64,000 nucleotides of DNA from Sthenelais limicola (taxonomy: Eukaryota > Annelida > Polychaeta > Phyllodocida > Sigalionidae): the NCBI GenBank assembly GCA_942159475.1, contig OW804095.1, positions 57,316,773 to 57,380,772 on the forward strand. The letters are read 5' to 3'. Under the pieces are notes generated by a model. The model worked only from the letters and a program-made list of their open reading frames with translations. It was not told the origin of the DNA and did not search any database. This document shows, piece after piece, positions 12,201 through 26,079 of the stretch. The first letter of the stretch is position 1. Each line of letters opens with the position of its first letter. The position numbers and the translations under genes are program-made.

Positions 12201-15200
12201 TGTCTCTCCGTAGACTCTTAAGTAATACAATTGTCAAATGTTGAAACATATATACATGTTGCGATTATAAGATACCTTTTGAGTATATATTTTTTTGTGG
12301 AAGATCTGTTCCTTGTGAGTGTTAACTTGGTTTTTGCACAGTAGCTTTTTGCCTTTGGGCCGGGCGTGGCTGCTATCTTGCATTAAATACCAGTGTGTGG
12401 ACAAATAGATTTACCTAGTGGTTTTCACTTGATCATATTCCTCTTCTAACTTTATAGTTAGTTCCTTATTCGCGGAACTTGGAAAAATACATCATTCTAG
12501 GTATCATAATTTGTTTTCTATGTAACTTGCGTCGGTTAGTAAAATAGCGCTTTCCTGACGCTTCTCACAGAACTTAGGTCTTGGCCGACTTATACCTGGC
12601 CTCCTTAAGCTTTGCTTATGAGGTATTAAGACCGATCTACCGTATTTTGCATAAAACATCTCAATGAGAAGAATAGTAAGTGTAAAATTCGACATATTTT
12701 TAGAGTAGGTGGTAATATTCGTACTACCGTACAATAAAATGTGATACAGTACAAATATAAAGGCAATTCAATACAAATATAATGCGAATCAAAATACAGA
12801 AGTAAAATGCAATTCAAATACATGGTAAAAATATACAGTGAACGGTTAAGGCAATTCCCTATTGAAGTGGCAGTGTCATAATTGTGAAACCTTTACCTTA
12901 GATTATTTTTGTTACCTATTCTGTAGTTATTACCGTAGGGGTAGCGATTAGGGTTTTTAGTAAGTCGTTCACTAAGGATTCGGTTGTGCTCTGAGGTTGT
13001 GTTTCTGCTATTGGATTTTCTTCCATGTCTTTGTCCTCTTTTGTTTTCTCCCGTATGGTGATCGGTGGGGAGTTTGGTGTTGACATAACTAGTCTTTTGG
13101 TTATTGTTTCGTCCTTGAGGGCTGGGATAATATTGAAGAAAGCTCTATAGGGCAAGTTCAGTTCAGTTGGTAAATAAAATTCCTGGTCCTCTCCGTTTGT
13201 TTTTAGTGTTAGCGGTCCTGACCAGCCGAACTTGGCCTTTGGCACTGGGAAGGTGTGCGCCTCTATCTGTAGTAATCGAGGGGCACTCACAGGCGTGATT
13301 TCATCCAGCTCATAGGGTAGGTCCAGAAGGGTAAAACAATAGTGGCTGGACCCGTATAATTTGAGGACAATCTTTGGTGTGGTGCGTCTATCTTTAGACA
13401 AGATTCCTACCTTCTTTTTACACCAGGTGTATATTTTGATTAATATTTTAATTGTTGCGTAAGACACAAAGATTACTAGAGCGATGGTAAATAGGTTTGT
13501 ATTTTCTTCCTGGTTGAGCAGTTTGAAATATGCAGGTTTTCCTGGTCTATGGGGAATCGCTGCTGGTTCATGTTTTATGTGAGTTATATTCCTTTTTACT
13601 AGTGCATCTTCTATATCTGTTATGTATCTATAGGCAGATGCTGTCCTAGCGAAGGCTATCATGGGTGCTGCTCTGTTTGCTCTACATAAGTTATAAATTG
13701 ATACTATTGTTGCCATTATTGATAGAATTGGAGTGATATATGCCCAAGCCTGATGATTCATTATTTTGCTCATAAGGGAATCATCCTGTATTACCGGTTG
13801 TAGATTTGGTATTTTTAGCTCCGTGGCGTTTTTAAGTAACGCGTCTGCGAATGGGAGCAGATCCATTTTAGATAGTGTGTCTAATCTGGGTGAGTTCTTT
13901 AATTTTGATAGGAAAATACTTAGATTTGGGGGATTAAAACGTATTGGGGCATGCCTGACACTGCTTGCTGTTATCAGCTCCGTGTTGATGTCCATAGCTC
14001 TTAAGAAAGGCAAGTTAGACGTATGAAGAGTATAGTGGAACGAGTCCGAAGTGTTACACGGTAATCGTGAGTTTGGTATAGCTATATCTTCTACGGTCGC
14101 TGTACAGAAGCATGGGATTCCCAATATAACGGAGGCCCTAGCTCTGTGTCTCCTGGCCGTTTCCCCATGGCAAATGATCGTGTAAAATTCCTGGTTAGTT
14201 GTTATTAGATACTCGTCTTTGCTGATTGCTATGGCGTTTGTTTCTGGGCTCGCTAGGGGCTGGATAGAGAAGATGCATTTTGCGTTAATATTTTTCGTGT
14301 CGTCTAGAAAAATACTTACTAGACATGATGGTGACGACGAGTGTATACGCGGGGCTGTCCTTTGACATATTCTAATTGCCTCCCCTTGGCACGCATGTAA
14401 ATCTCTTCCAGTCATTTCCAGAAATATCCTTTTATCCCTAGATACTGCTAGGAATTCAACTTTCGTATTTAAGGTGGTTGTACCTATGGTGGGAGTACTG
14501 TTGGTGTTTACTGGTACTGGAATTATTATTGCTTGGTAGATATCGAACAGAGCCTCAGTGGATGAGATTATTATAGGTATGTGTATATATAGGTGTTTGT
14601 TAGAGTATAAGAAAACCGACAGTTTCTGAGAAAAATAATAGTCGATGTCAGTTACCGCTACTCTGGAGCCTGGAGATGCTAATTTAAGTTGCAAGTCGAT
14701 CTTGGTCATGTACATTGCAAATTCCTTAGGGTCTACTATATCAGGGGTGAGTATCCCTGTGGCCAAAAGTCTTAAAGAGTTTGAAACGGATTGTAGGGAT
14801 AATAGAAAATGCAGTTTGTTGGTTAATGTGGAGATAGCCTCCATTAGTACTGCGAGTTGGGATCGTTCGTTTGCAGCATTTGCGTCGATCTGACCCAACC
14901 GAATAGTAAAGTTCTTGTCCCATCCGTCTAAGGTACTGGCCATATTATCTAGCGCTCCGTTCATTAATGATTGTTCTGATATATACATATTTCTAAAAGA
15001 GTTTTGCTGGTTTATTACCTTCTTGAGTAGTTTGGCTGTTTGGATATCTTGGCCTGCAAAGTTTTGAAGAACTATATCGATGTTGTACATGGTTCCTATG
15101 ATATTATTAATATCATCCATTGTAGCTAGGCCAAAAATTCCTTTGAATAAGCCACTCAAGAATCCTAGGGGCGCGGCTCTCTTGTTTCTCGCCGCTTCCT

Positions 15201-18200
15201 GGGATATTGGATTTGATAAAAATAACTTAATTGAATCCATAGTTCCAGACGTCTGTGTGTCTATTTCCCTGATCATTGAATCTATAGTTTCCGCTTGTTT
15301 ACACAGTGTCATGGATAAATCTTCAGAATATACCGTGTGGTAGGTTAAATCCTGTATCTCTTGTTTGTAAGAGATAGATTTCCTCGGCAGTGGGGGTATA
15401 TTATATGGGACTGCGAGTATTAGTTCCGTGGTGTCATGTCCATTGACGATGGGCGCTGGTAAAGGTTCAAATAATAGGCCTACGTTTTGCCTTAGTGTAG
15501 GTTTTGCTGCCCCTGACAGATGGATCATCAGGTATATATACCACGGGAGGAGTTGTATCCTAAAAACAATTGTTCCTGATATAATACGAGTATGTAAAAT
15601 GAATTGCAAATATAATACTAAGGTAGGAGAGCGTTGACTCTCAACCCAAATGTGTGGGTAAAATTGCATACAAAAATAGATTATTATGCATGTAAAATGT
15701 ATCATCTCTAGATGATAAACTTATTTATATATATATAACATATATCTATGTATATCAACAATAGTCAGATAATTACCTCGCCATAGCGTAGTGTCTTGCC
15801 TATAGACTTATAGTCGGCAAATTGCTTAGTTTTGCTTTCACCTGGACGCGATGTTGTTCTATTGTAGGGTAGGAATGGAAGTGACTATCCAGCTTCTAAG
15901 ACGTGTCGCTTATATGATGGCGACCAGTTGGTTGGCTAGGCCACTGTATTCATATTTGAAATAGCCGTCAAGGAGCTTGGATAAGGATGTGTATTCGTTA
16001 ATTCTATGGGTGTGATTAAGCGTTAGTGTCACAGCGGCTCGCCAGCAAGTCCGCTGAACCCACATGTTTGTCGCGACAGTAACACATGGTCGGCTTTGTC
16101 ACTTTATCTATTGTTTCCTATGTCAGTTGTCGCTCTGGATAAGCTTCCAGCATTGCGTATTAAGATAATTGTGGGTGGGGATTGGCGTCTCTTGTGATAG
16201 CTTACTTTTAGGTTGCAATTGCTTGTCTATGGCATGCTTTTTGGTCTGGCTTTAATCTGCTATGTTTTGATAGAACAAAGGGGGTAATGCTGTGAAGGAG
16301 TTCCGACCGTCTATGCTTGTTTAAATAAAGCTTAGGGATAATAATTTGACGGGCCGGTTGGGGACTGTAATCCTCCTTTGTATTCTTAATTAGGATTTTC
16401 TCTTGAGCTTTGAATGACTGGGACGAGGGGAAATCGTCGCGTCTGTCTTTAGAAGCTGCTCTTTTGGAGAAATTTTTCCTTTTGTCTTGTTCCAAAGCTT
16501 TTTCTGCTTTGGAGGCAGGCTTTTAATTAAACGTTCCGCAAAGGGATTTTCCTGTATGTCTTGGACTCGTTTAAGCCTGTCTACGTGGTATGGTCTTTTG
16601 AAAAGTTTGTTAGTGTGTATATCCTTTAAAACAACTGATGTTGGGGAAGTGAATTTGCACACTATATGTGGTCCTTGAAACGTTTGTTGAAGTTTCTTAG
16701 AAGTATGTTTGACCAATAAACTTGGCACCAATATGTAGACTAGGTCGCCTACTGAAATATTGGTGTATTTCGCTGTGCGATCATGTTGGTATTTCATTTT
16801 TAGTTTCTGGGATTTCTGTCTGGACAACAGATTCTCATTAGCGATAGTTTGTGCTATAATTGAGTCTGTCACATTTTGGATGATATTTGTGGTATCTTTA
16901 TCCAATTTCAATGAGGAGTCCAGAATGGTTGCTGGGTGGCGCCCATAGATTATGTAGTATGGGCTGTAGCCGGTTGTCTGATTGACAGAGGTGTTTAGGG
17001 AATAGGTGATGTGCTGTAGGTACAAATTCCAGCGATTTTGTTGTTCCATGCTATAAGCTCTTAAAGCTGTATTAAAGCAGGAGTTGTACCGTTCGACTAG
17101 GCCGTTTGATTTGGGCCTAAAGGGGCTGGAAAAGATCTGTTTAATCCCATATTTAGCACATCCCTCCTTGAATATCTTACCCGTATATGAGGTCCCATTG
17201 TCTGATTGGATAGTTTCTGGTATCCCATGTTTACATATCAGATTTTGGATCACTCCTGAAATTGCACTGTCGGCATCGATATTCTTTGTGGGGAAGGTTA
17301 TTGCGAATCTGGAATGAAAGTCTAATATACAGTGTATATATTTGTAACCTTCCTTTGTTTCTGGTAGGGGCCCAATTGCGTCTATGCATACTTGTTGAAA
17401 AGGACGCGTCGCTGGGTCTCTTATAGTCATAGGGGATTTTTGGGTCTTCTTCATCTTTTTAGATTTGAGACAGATATTACAGGTATTGACATAGTTTTTG
17501 ATGTCCCTGTTCATGAATCTCCAATATACTTTTGGCAACATGGCTGATATCATTTTAGATTGTCCTATGTGCCCCGAGATTGGGTCATCGTGGAACATAT
17601 ATAATATGTTTTCCACCCAATCCTCCGGTATGACTATTTGTAGGGTCAATTGTCCATACTTTTTCCACATTTCCAGGGAAAAGTGCATCAGTATATTATC
17701 AATAACCAGAAAATGTCTGCTATTATTTAGCACAAAGTTTGAGATTTTGTCATCTTCTGGTAGTATCTCCTTTTCAAGATATTGCATCATAGCGTCAATG
17801 TATGGAGTTCGTGCCTGCTCTCTTTTTAAATTGGTTAGAGAGAATACATTTTCAGGCATTTTAGAGAGTATTTCCTCCATATCATTTAATTCCCTTGTTG
17901 CTTGCGCTTTTAATTCCGCTGAGTTATTTGGATATAACTTTGCTTTTTCTTTTGAGCGGGTAGTTGCGCAAATGCGTGGGATTGGATTATTTATTTCCCT
18001 TTCTGTTCGGTCGGTTTCAGAAAATGTATTTCCTGAATTTTGGGGAAGTTCTTCTGGCTTGCTGTTATGGCCAGAGGGAGTCAGTTCGGTATGATAGGAA
18101 ATTGGCTTAGGCGTGGTTATAGATCTTTCATCCCACCCATTAGCCTTATTAATTATGACGTTCCCTCCCTGAAAATCAGGTGCAGCCGTCATAGAACATT

Positions 18201-21200
18201 TTTGCTTGTCCCCTTCCAGACCAAAGGAGACTAGGTCCTCTTCTTGATCTGGGAACAAACGTTGTCTTCCAGGTATTATGGTAACTGTTTGTTTGTTTTT
18301 GGCTGGATTTGTAAATCCAACTGAGGGTCTAGTTTGGTATAAGGGGTGATTATTTGGGTATTTCCATCTGGGTAATTTCAGATGGATGTTTGAACTTAAA
18401 ATCGGGTTGTAATTATTTTCAGGATTGTCTTGAATCCATGACAGCTCACAATCACAGTAGTAGTGGTGAGTACTGTCTGATTTTAAAATCGATTTCTTTG
18501 GTTGATTTTGATTTATTATTTTGACTGGTGGATCTGTTTGATCGAAGGATAGTTCTTTTTGTTTTGAGTCAAAATTTACACGCGTGGCTACACGGATTCT
18601 TTTAGGTTTTGGGGGCGGTTCTGTCATGGGTTTTTCCTCCTTGTATTCTCTTCGAGATAAAATGTCTGGGGCTATGTTTTTCTTACCTCTCACGTGTTCG
18701 ATTTTGAATGAGAACTGTTGGATCTCTAATGCCCATCTAGCCATTCTATTCTTGTTTTGTTTACTCGTGAGTAGGGGAATTAGCGCCGCATGATCAGTGT
18801 ATAACTTGAACTCTTTGCCCTCCAAATAGTGCCTAAAGTGTAGTATGGAATAGACTACTGCTAAAGCCTCGCGTTCTGTTGTGTTATAATTTGTTTCGTG
18901 TTTCCTTAGGCACCTGCCTGCGAAGGCCACTGGTCTTAAAATACCTGCATCATCAACTTGACTTAGGACAGATCCCACCGAAATTGAGCTCGCGTCTGTT
19001 GCAAGAATAAATTGCTTGTCAAAGTTTGGGAAATGCAGTAGGGCATCTTCGCATATAGCCTGTTTCATAGTATTGAAAGCGTTCTCGCAAGACTTGTCCC
19101 AGTTAAATTTTGAGCCAGCTTTTGTTAGAGCATACAAAGGTTTAATTATTGTGCTAAAGTTCTTTATGAATCGTTTGAAAAACTGGCATAATCCGTTGAA
19201 GGATCGAACTTGGGATACTGTCTTGGGTCTTGGGAAACTTTGAAGTGCTTCGATCTTTGATGGGCAGGGCTGTATCCCTTGTGGGGTGACAACCATGCCT
19301 AGGAAATTTATTCTATCGAGGAAAAATTCGCATTTTGATCGCTTGAGTTTTAGTCTCCCTTCCCTTAAAGCTTGGAAGACGTTTCCCAAGTCTCTGAAAT
19401 GGTCCTCCTGTGTTTTTGATAGAATCAAAAGATCGTCTAGATATGGGATCGCGCATTTGTACTTTAACTTGTTTAGTATCATAGTTACTAGCGCACAGAA
19501 AGCCTGCGGGGAAGTTTTTAATCCCATTGGTAGCACTTTATATCGGTATTTCTTGCTATAGCTGCAGAAGGCTGTATAGTCTCTTGAATTTTCGTGTAGT
19601 GGAATTTGGAAAAAGCCTTGTTGGGCATCAAGTTTGGAAAATATGGTGGGTCTTAAATCCCCTACATATTCTAATGACTCGTCCGCCCTTGGAGAGATTA
19701 GGGCCTGATTTATGAGATTTGAATTTAGATATCTAAAGTCTGTAACGAGCCTATGTCCACCGCTTGATTTTTGCACCATAAAAGGCCTACTGGACCATGG
19801 TCCAGTCTTTGTCTCTTCTATTATTCCTTGCTCTTCCAGTTTCTCACATACTTCATCGAATTTCTGCGCTTTCTCAAGTGTGGTGCGGAAAGGCAGCATG
19901 TGGCAAGGATTTGTGTTAGGTTTTACATGGAGTGCGTGCTCATATAGATTGGTCGTACCTAGCACTTTCTCTGAACCTACAAATATATCCTCGTATTTTG
20001 ACAATAGTGAGTTTAATCTCAATTTCCCTGAATCATCCAATACATTCTTTGGTTGGATATTTGGAGTTGAATCGACATATACACTGGAGAACTCGTTGAT
20101 TTCTATATCAGAGTCTGCGTCTGAATCTGAGTGATTATCGTAGTATGATTCTTGTAGGGACGAGATTGAAGATGTGTCAGAAGCAACGCTTGACTGATCA
20201 GTATTTATAGCATCTATAGTTGTTTGCAATTCCTGTGGCACCTCAGAGATTTCCCCTGTTTTAACCTTAGTGAATAGACCTAGAATTTGACCTTTGTGTA
20301 TGCGATAAGTAGATGCTGCTGTATTAAGAATAACCACCGGGTGTCTGTTTTTGTCATTAGGTTTTACCACACTTCTCTGTACTAAGAAGGGGACAGACAC
20401 TTTCCTTAGCATATTATCAACAATACCTTCATCTTCTATATCATTTATACACGTTATTTCACCTGTTAAAGCAATCTCTGAATATGGTGGAATTGTAATT
20501 GATCTGACGGCTCTCACCGGCATGTTCTCGGGAGATGGATCATCGTCAAATCTAATATGTGCTTTGAATTTACGGAAGAAATCTACACCTAAAATAATAG
20601 GGCGATTTAGATTGTTCATTACCGCGAATTGATGGGAGAATTTCTTACCCTGAATGGTGAATTCTAAGGTGGCTAACTTTCTGACATGTACTAGTCCGCC
20701 ATCGGCGACATATATTTTCCAAGCTATACGCTTGACCTTTACAATACCTCTCTGTGCACATTGCATATACATTTTATAATTGATAGCTGAGACAGTGGCT
20801 CCAGTATCTACAAGAGCTGGAATATCATAATTGTACCCAATGACACGTATACAGCCGTCTTCAATTTTTGCATTTATGGGAATTGCCTTACCTGTCTCTC
20901 CGTTGTGCTTGAGGGTTATTGTAGCCCGGTCGTCGATGCGTTTTCCAGTGTCAGTTGTCAGTATTTCCTCCCTATAGGATTTCTCCTCATAGTTCATATT
21001 TTCAAAATCATAGTCCTGTCGTTCCTTGTTTGTCACCATATTATTCTTGTTTTCCTGCCCGAGGGAAATTTGGTTTCCAGTACGTGTTGGCCCTAATACG
21101 TCTGGTTTTGACCGTTTCCCTGGTTCCTTTGGCGGAGGAATTCTTGAAATTCTTTTAGGAGATGGTCATCCGATCCTCCTAAGTGGGATTGCTGCCGTTG

Positions 21201-24200
21201 CTGTTGTTGGTAACCATTGTTGAATCCTTGATTCCAGGGTTGGTTTCCTTGCCAACTTTGGTTGTCCTGCCAGTTTTGGTTACCATTCCATTGCTGGTCA
21301 TTTCCCTGGTTGTCGTTCCAGTTTTGGTTATTTTGCCAATTTTGGTTACCTCGGCCTTTTCCTCTCCATCCTCCACGTCCCTTTTTGCCGTTCCATCTGC
21401 CTCGGCCTTTTCCTCGGCCTCGGCCGCCTTGGTGGCCTCCCTGTTGGCCGCCTTGGTGACCACCTTGGTCGCTTCCCATGTGTTGGACGGCCTCTGTCGC
21501 CTCGACTTTTGGCTCCTGTTCCCTTGCTTTTGTGAGGGAATCTATTTTCTCGTGGAGGGATTTTAATTCTTCCTGGTGGGCTTTTGTTAAGTCCTGGCAT
21601 GATTTTGCTACCAAGACTGAAAGTTCTTTGGCATCGATGGCTGGGTGAGCAGAAATTTTATCACCAGCCTCGGCCATTTTTGCCCACTTCACAGCTGCGT
21701 CGAAGGTTATAGGATTTTGCGCCATTACTATACTTGCATATCCTGGTTTCAGTCCTTCTACTAATTTCTCGATAGAACCGTCCTCATTTAACCCTCTGGC
21801 TGTGGTGATATCTCTTAAGTATAAAGCATAGTCTTCTACCTTTTCGTTCACACTTTGTTTTCTCAGTTTGCTTATCCTGAGATTCCTTTCGTCCGGGGTA
21901 AAGTACGCGATCATGGCCTGGGAAATTAACCGATAGTTATTTCTATCGTTTCCCGGAGTTCTTACATATCGGTCAAACCACTGTCGCGCCTTTCCATCCA
22001 GATAGGTAGATAAATAACGGGGTAAAGCATTTGGATCCATTTGGTATGCTTGATTGATGTAATGTACGTATTCCTGGAGAAATTGTGTAGTTGTTACCGT
22101 GAGCGTTGGCTTGCTGAAGATGTCTGGCCGCCGGAGGTTTGGGTCCTGGGCGCGCATTGCCACCAAAGCTTGGGCAAGCTGCGCGTTCGCCTCTGGAGGT
22201 GGAGGTGCGGCTTCTTCCCTTGCCGGCAATGCATCCCGTACTGCTTGGGCGATGTGCTGGGCAATTGGTCCCTCCTGGTTGGCTATATTCTGCTCGATTA
22301 ACTGATTTAGCCGATTCCTAACCTCCTGCATCTGTGCTTCGTCCATTATGGGTGGATTTGGATTTAGCTCTTGGACTGCCTCATCTAGCTGGACTTCAGC
22401 CAATACGTTCTGATCTGGTTGTACTGGTCGTCTTCTAGTGTAAGCTCGTACCTTTGGGGGATGCTTGACGACAATTCTCTTTCTCAGGTTTATAGTGAGG
22501 TCCTCCAGCTTCAGCTTATTTGGTTCTTACACCATTTGATATGACTGCTATACTATCAGTCAGGTAGAGTAGAGGTATGTTCAGGCGAAGCCAGGCTAGA
22601 GGATAGCCTATATGAATATTAATAATAATAATAATACGTAACAGCGTAGTCCCGTTTCTAGACTAATGAATCTCATTTATTCAGCTTAATTTATACAGCT
22701 GGTCAGTTGACCATGAAGCCCATTGCGCATGCGCATTAATTATATATTCCTCCAATCGGAAGGAATCATGTGATACATATTTACATCTCTTGAGTAATCA
22801 GCCAATGACAGGCCTTAGCCAATCACCTTGCAGGTGCCTCATTAAGGCAACCAATCAGGTGGTGTTAGTTGGTTCACTGTCCGTGACCTGAGGGGGTGGA
22901 TCAGTGGTGACGTCACACCAGTCTGACCCCTGGCTCCCCCTTGTGTGTAGGTGCGATATTACCATACATATATTATGAGTAATGATGCATAATAGAGAGA
23001 TGGGTAATTAATGCCATTGATTAATGTTGCACAATGTTAGACAATAAATGTATATAAGATCAAATGAGACTTGAGTAATGTTATACAATATTATGTAATC
23101 ATATGTAATCAAAAAGGTGTGATTTGTGGTCGTGACAGAGGTATATGCTAAATACAATGTATGTACACGTATTGAGGTATGAGCTAATTAATACATTATG
23201 ATTACATTTATTTTCACATCAAAAGTGTAAACCTATGGGAATCATGATTGATTGGTCATACACCAACAAGAATCAGTTAGAGTTAACACTTTACATTAAA
23301 TTTTTTCCAGTTTTTGCTTTGGAAACAACTGGTGTCAGTATGTTTTAATGAATTTGCGTTTCCAAGTGAAACGAAGACTGATGTCAGTTACATGTAAAGG
23401 ATGGTCAAGTTGCAGTTATTGTCAGGAACTGTCAATTAAATCATTTTATTTTTATTTTTTTTATCTAAAATTTGGAATAATCAACATGAGTAATTTTCCG
23501 GCAATTACCACTCATCATTAACCCACAAGCTGACATGTCTTAGACTTACCTCTATATTATTTTTAGCTTTGGAGATCAATATTTTGTGTTAACACTTATA
23601 ACATTGACTGTTACCAGACATGGTGAAAACTTTAGAACTTTCACTGGTCCGACATGTTTTTCACCGGTCAAGGACCGCTGTCCGGCAGGTTTCGCCATGT
23701 CTGTATTACTACAAAGCACATGGACATTATAATTACAGATGAAAGGAGAAGACAATTGTGGTAGACATGTGAATGTACTATACCAACCAGGCAGAACTTA
23801 TCAATGACCTATCTCATTCCACTGAGTACTTCCCTCGGCCCTCGTTCCTTAGCAGCCACTTTTGCCACTCCAGCCATGGGCAGCATGCCACTGCTTCATA
23901 TCACAAACAATGAAGGGGTGCCACTGATATAATCACAACGTTAACACCGATAGTGAGAATAGTGAGATACAAGATGAAATCAATGCTTGTCAGGTATCGG
24001 GTAGAAACATAATAGACTGAATTAATCTCCAGTTTGCTCAGAACTCAATTAGGTCATGAGTTTCTGGAGGGCTGGACCTCGGTGACTATCATGGGACACG
24101 ATGCCCTCCAACACCACAGACCCCTTCATCTTTGGCTCTGGAATCTACAGGGTGTGTGCCATAACACTTCCAGTGCTTTCTCTGTCTTTTTTACTCTAAG

Positions 24201-26047
24201 ATTGAAGCAAAACCCTGCTCTAGTTTTCACCGATACAGTAACACAAAATATACAACTATTGGAACTGACACTCAAGTCCTCGGGTGACATCTGAATTATT
24301 CTTTTCGCCCTGGCTCGTCTGGCGGCCTCAAAGTCTCCAGTCTACTGTAACCACTTTACCCCAGCGACATTAGTCAATGGAAACGAGGCCAATGTGTAAC
24401 ACATTAGCTTAGTCTTGCTGCCAAGTAGGTAAAGAAAATCCACTCTCCCGTGGCTAACGAAACGATATCTTGCAAGGAAGAGTTAAAATTAGGCGTGCGG
24501 AAATCAAGGAAGCTACTGCTGAATTACTGAAAATTATCTTTGCAGAAAACCCAGGAGATTACCGTATATTGTCATAATTCATGTAATGTTCGACTACTGT
24601 CGAATTTAAAATAAGAAATGTTTGTAGGTTTAAGACATGTCCAAACTATATTATGTGTTGGTATGTTCGGAAATCACCAACATCCTCTCACACCTCTGTA
24701 TGATGTAATGCTTATCAACTAGACTGCATTAATTTTCATCTCATCACATTAATTCATCCATTACTCCTGATTTATAAATTGATTGATTCTTGTAGTACTT
24801 TGATTGTCTAATTATCATCATGCCCTCTCTCTGTATATGTTTAATTTCTTGTATATTATCAGGGCACAACGAAAAACCATCTACGGATAAGCGTGCTATA
24901 ATTATGTTAAAATTTCCTGAATAAATAAATTTTTACAAAAAAAAAAAATCTTCTTTTATGTACAAATTCTTTATTGCTGTGCTTACAGTAACACCAGACT
25001 ACCAATAACATGAATACTATATATCCATGCAACAACAGGGACATTGGGATTGGGAGATTGGGAGAACTGGTTTACCATTTTCGTCCCTAGCACCCCAAGA
25101 TCGGGGATCGAGGAGCAATGCAGGCTACATTTATCTATACTGTGTTTGTTATGTGTAACTGCCTACCTCCTGATAATTCTGGATACTCGATTAACAATTC
25201 TTTGATACTTTGTCGTCCAAATTTTAATCTATTTTCCTGGTTGTTAAACAAACACAGGAATAGTTTTATCCCGTTTCTTATTTCATCCAGGATACGACAG
25301 GAATAGCTGTAATATAATATATCATGGTTTCATAATTCCTGAGTTATTACATTGTATCAGATGGGAGTTGGCTCATATTCGTTATGTCATTCGTTTAATA
25401 TTCCTTTGAATTAGATTCCAAGGGTTCTCAAGTTTCATTGTCGCGAACATCTGCTGTGACCTTTAGTCATATTTGTTTCTTTTCACAAAATCGTCATGTT
25501 TTATGTTACTCTGACTGAGTCTTTTGGGCGTCCCTGGGACCACAGAACTTGCCCCACAATCCTTTACATGAACCTAGCCCATTGTAGGGATTGATGCTCT
25601 GTCTACAGCACTATGTACGATATTTGTACCGAAAATATCTGTTTTGAATATAAATTGTTGTAAAGAATGTAAATGACCTAATATGGACATGTGACTCTGT
25701 ATAATAAATGACCAATTCTTTCCCTGACGAAGGCTACCCTAGGCCGAAACGTAGGAAAATAAAAAAAGATTCAATCAACACAAACCTGTATTGTACAAGT
25801 CATCGCTCGGTTTTACGTGAATTTTCATCTTTCACCATAGATAACTAATTACCTAAAAAAAGTAGAATGCAATGCAATGTTATATTTAAAACAAGCTCAG
25901 ACAACTTGTACACTGAACGTCCCTGAAGATGGAGCAAAGTGACCTGAAACGTGGGACACACCACCAAAAGACACTAATGAGAAACAAATCCAAAATCCAC
26001 CGTCTTTCTCTTTCCCTCTTGTCCCTCGTCAGTTAGTAGTGACCGCC

Positions 26048-26079
<32 letters not shown>

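Larger units (their letters stand above)
11578..23137 (-). mobile_element. Full-length Ty3/Gypsy errantivirus-like endogenous retroelement with gag, pol and env
   Basis: The 11,560-bp element lies antisense in prominin intron 2. Order in its own sense: 5' LTR, primer-binding site, gag, pol (protease, RT, RNase H, integrase), about 0.7 kb, env, 3' LTR. LTRs are equal in length and look identical, the target site is duplicated, and all three main frames are open, so insertion is recent on the evidence of the sequence. A third ORF with a furin-type site and membrane anchors places it with env-bearing gypsy elements (errantivirus type) rather than plain Ty3 elements. It could be transcriptionally active, but nothing in the DNA alone proves it. 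Confidence 0.93.

Noticed and set aside
18000..20700. Many plus-strand ORFs of 60-200 codons
   Set aside because: Shadows of the minus-strand pol and gag frames.
22347..22403. Gag start at 22403
   Set aside because: That codon is TTG; the first in-frame ATG is at 22346, although the frame is open further upstream.
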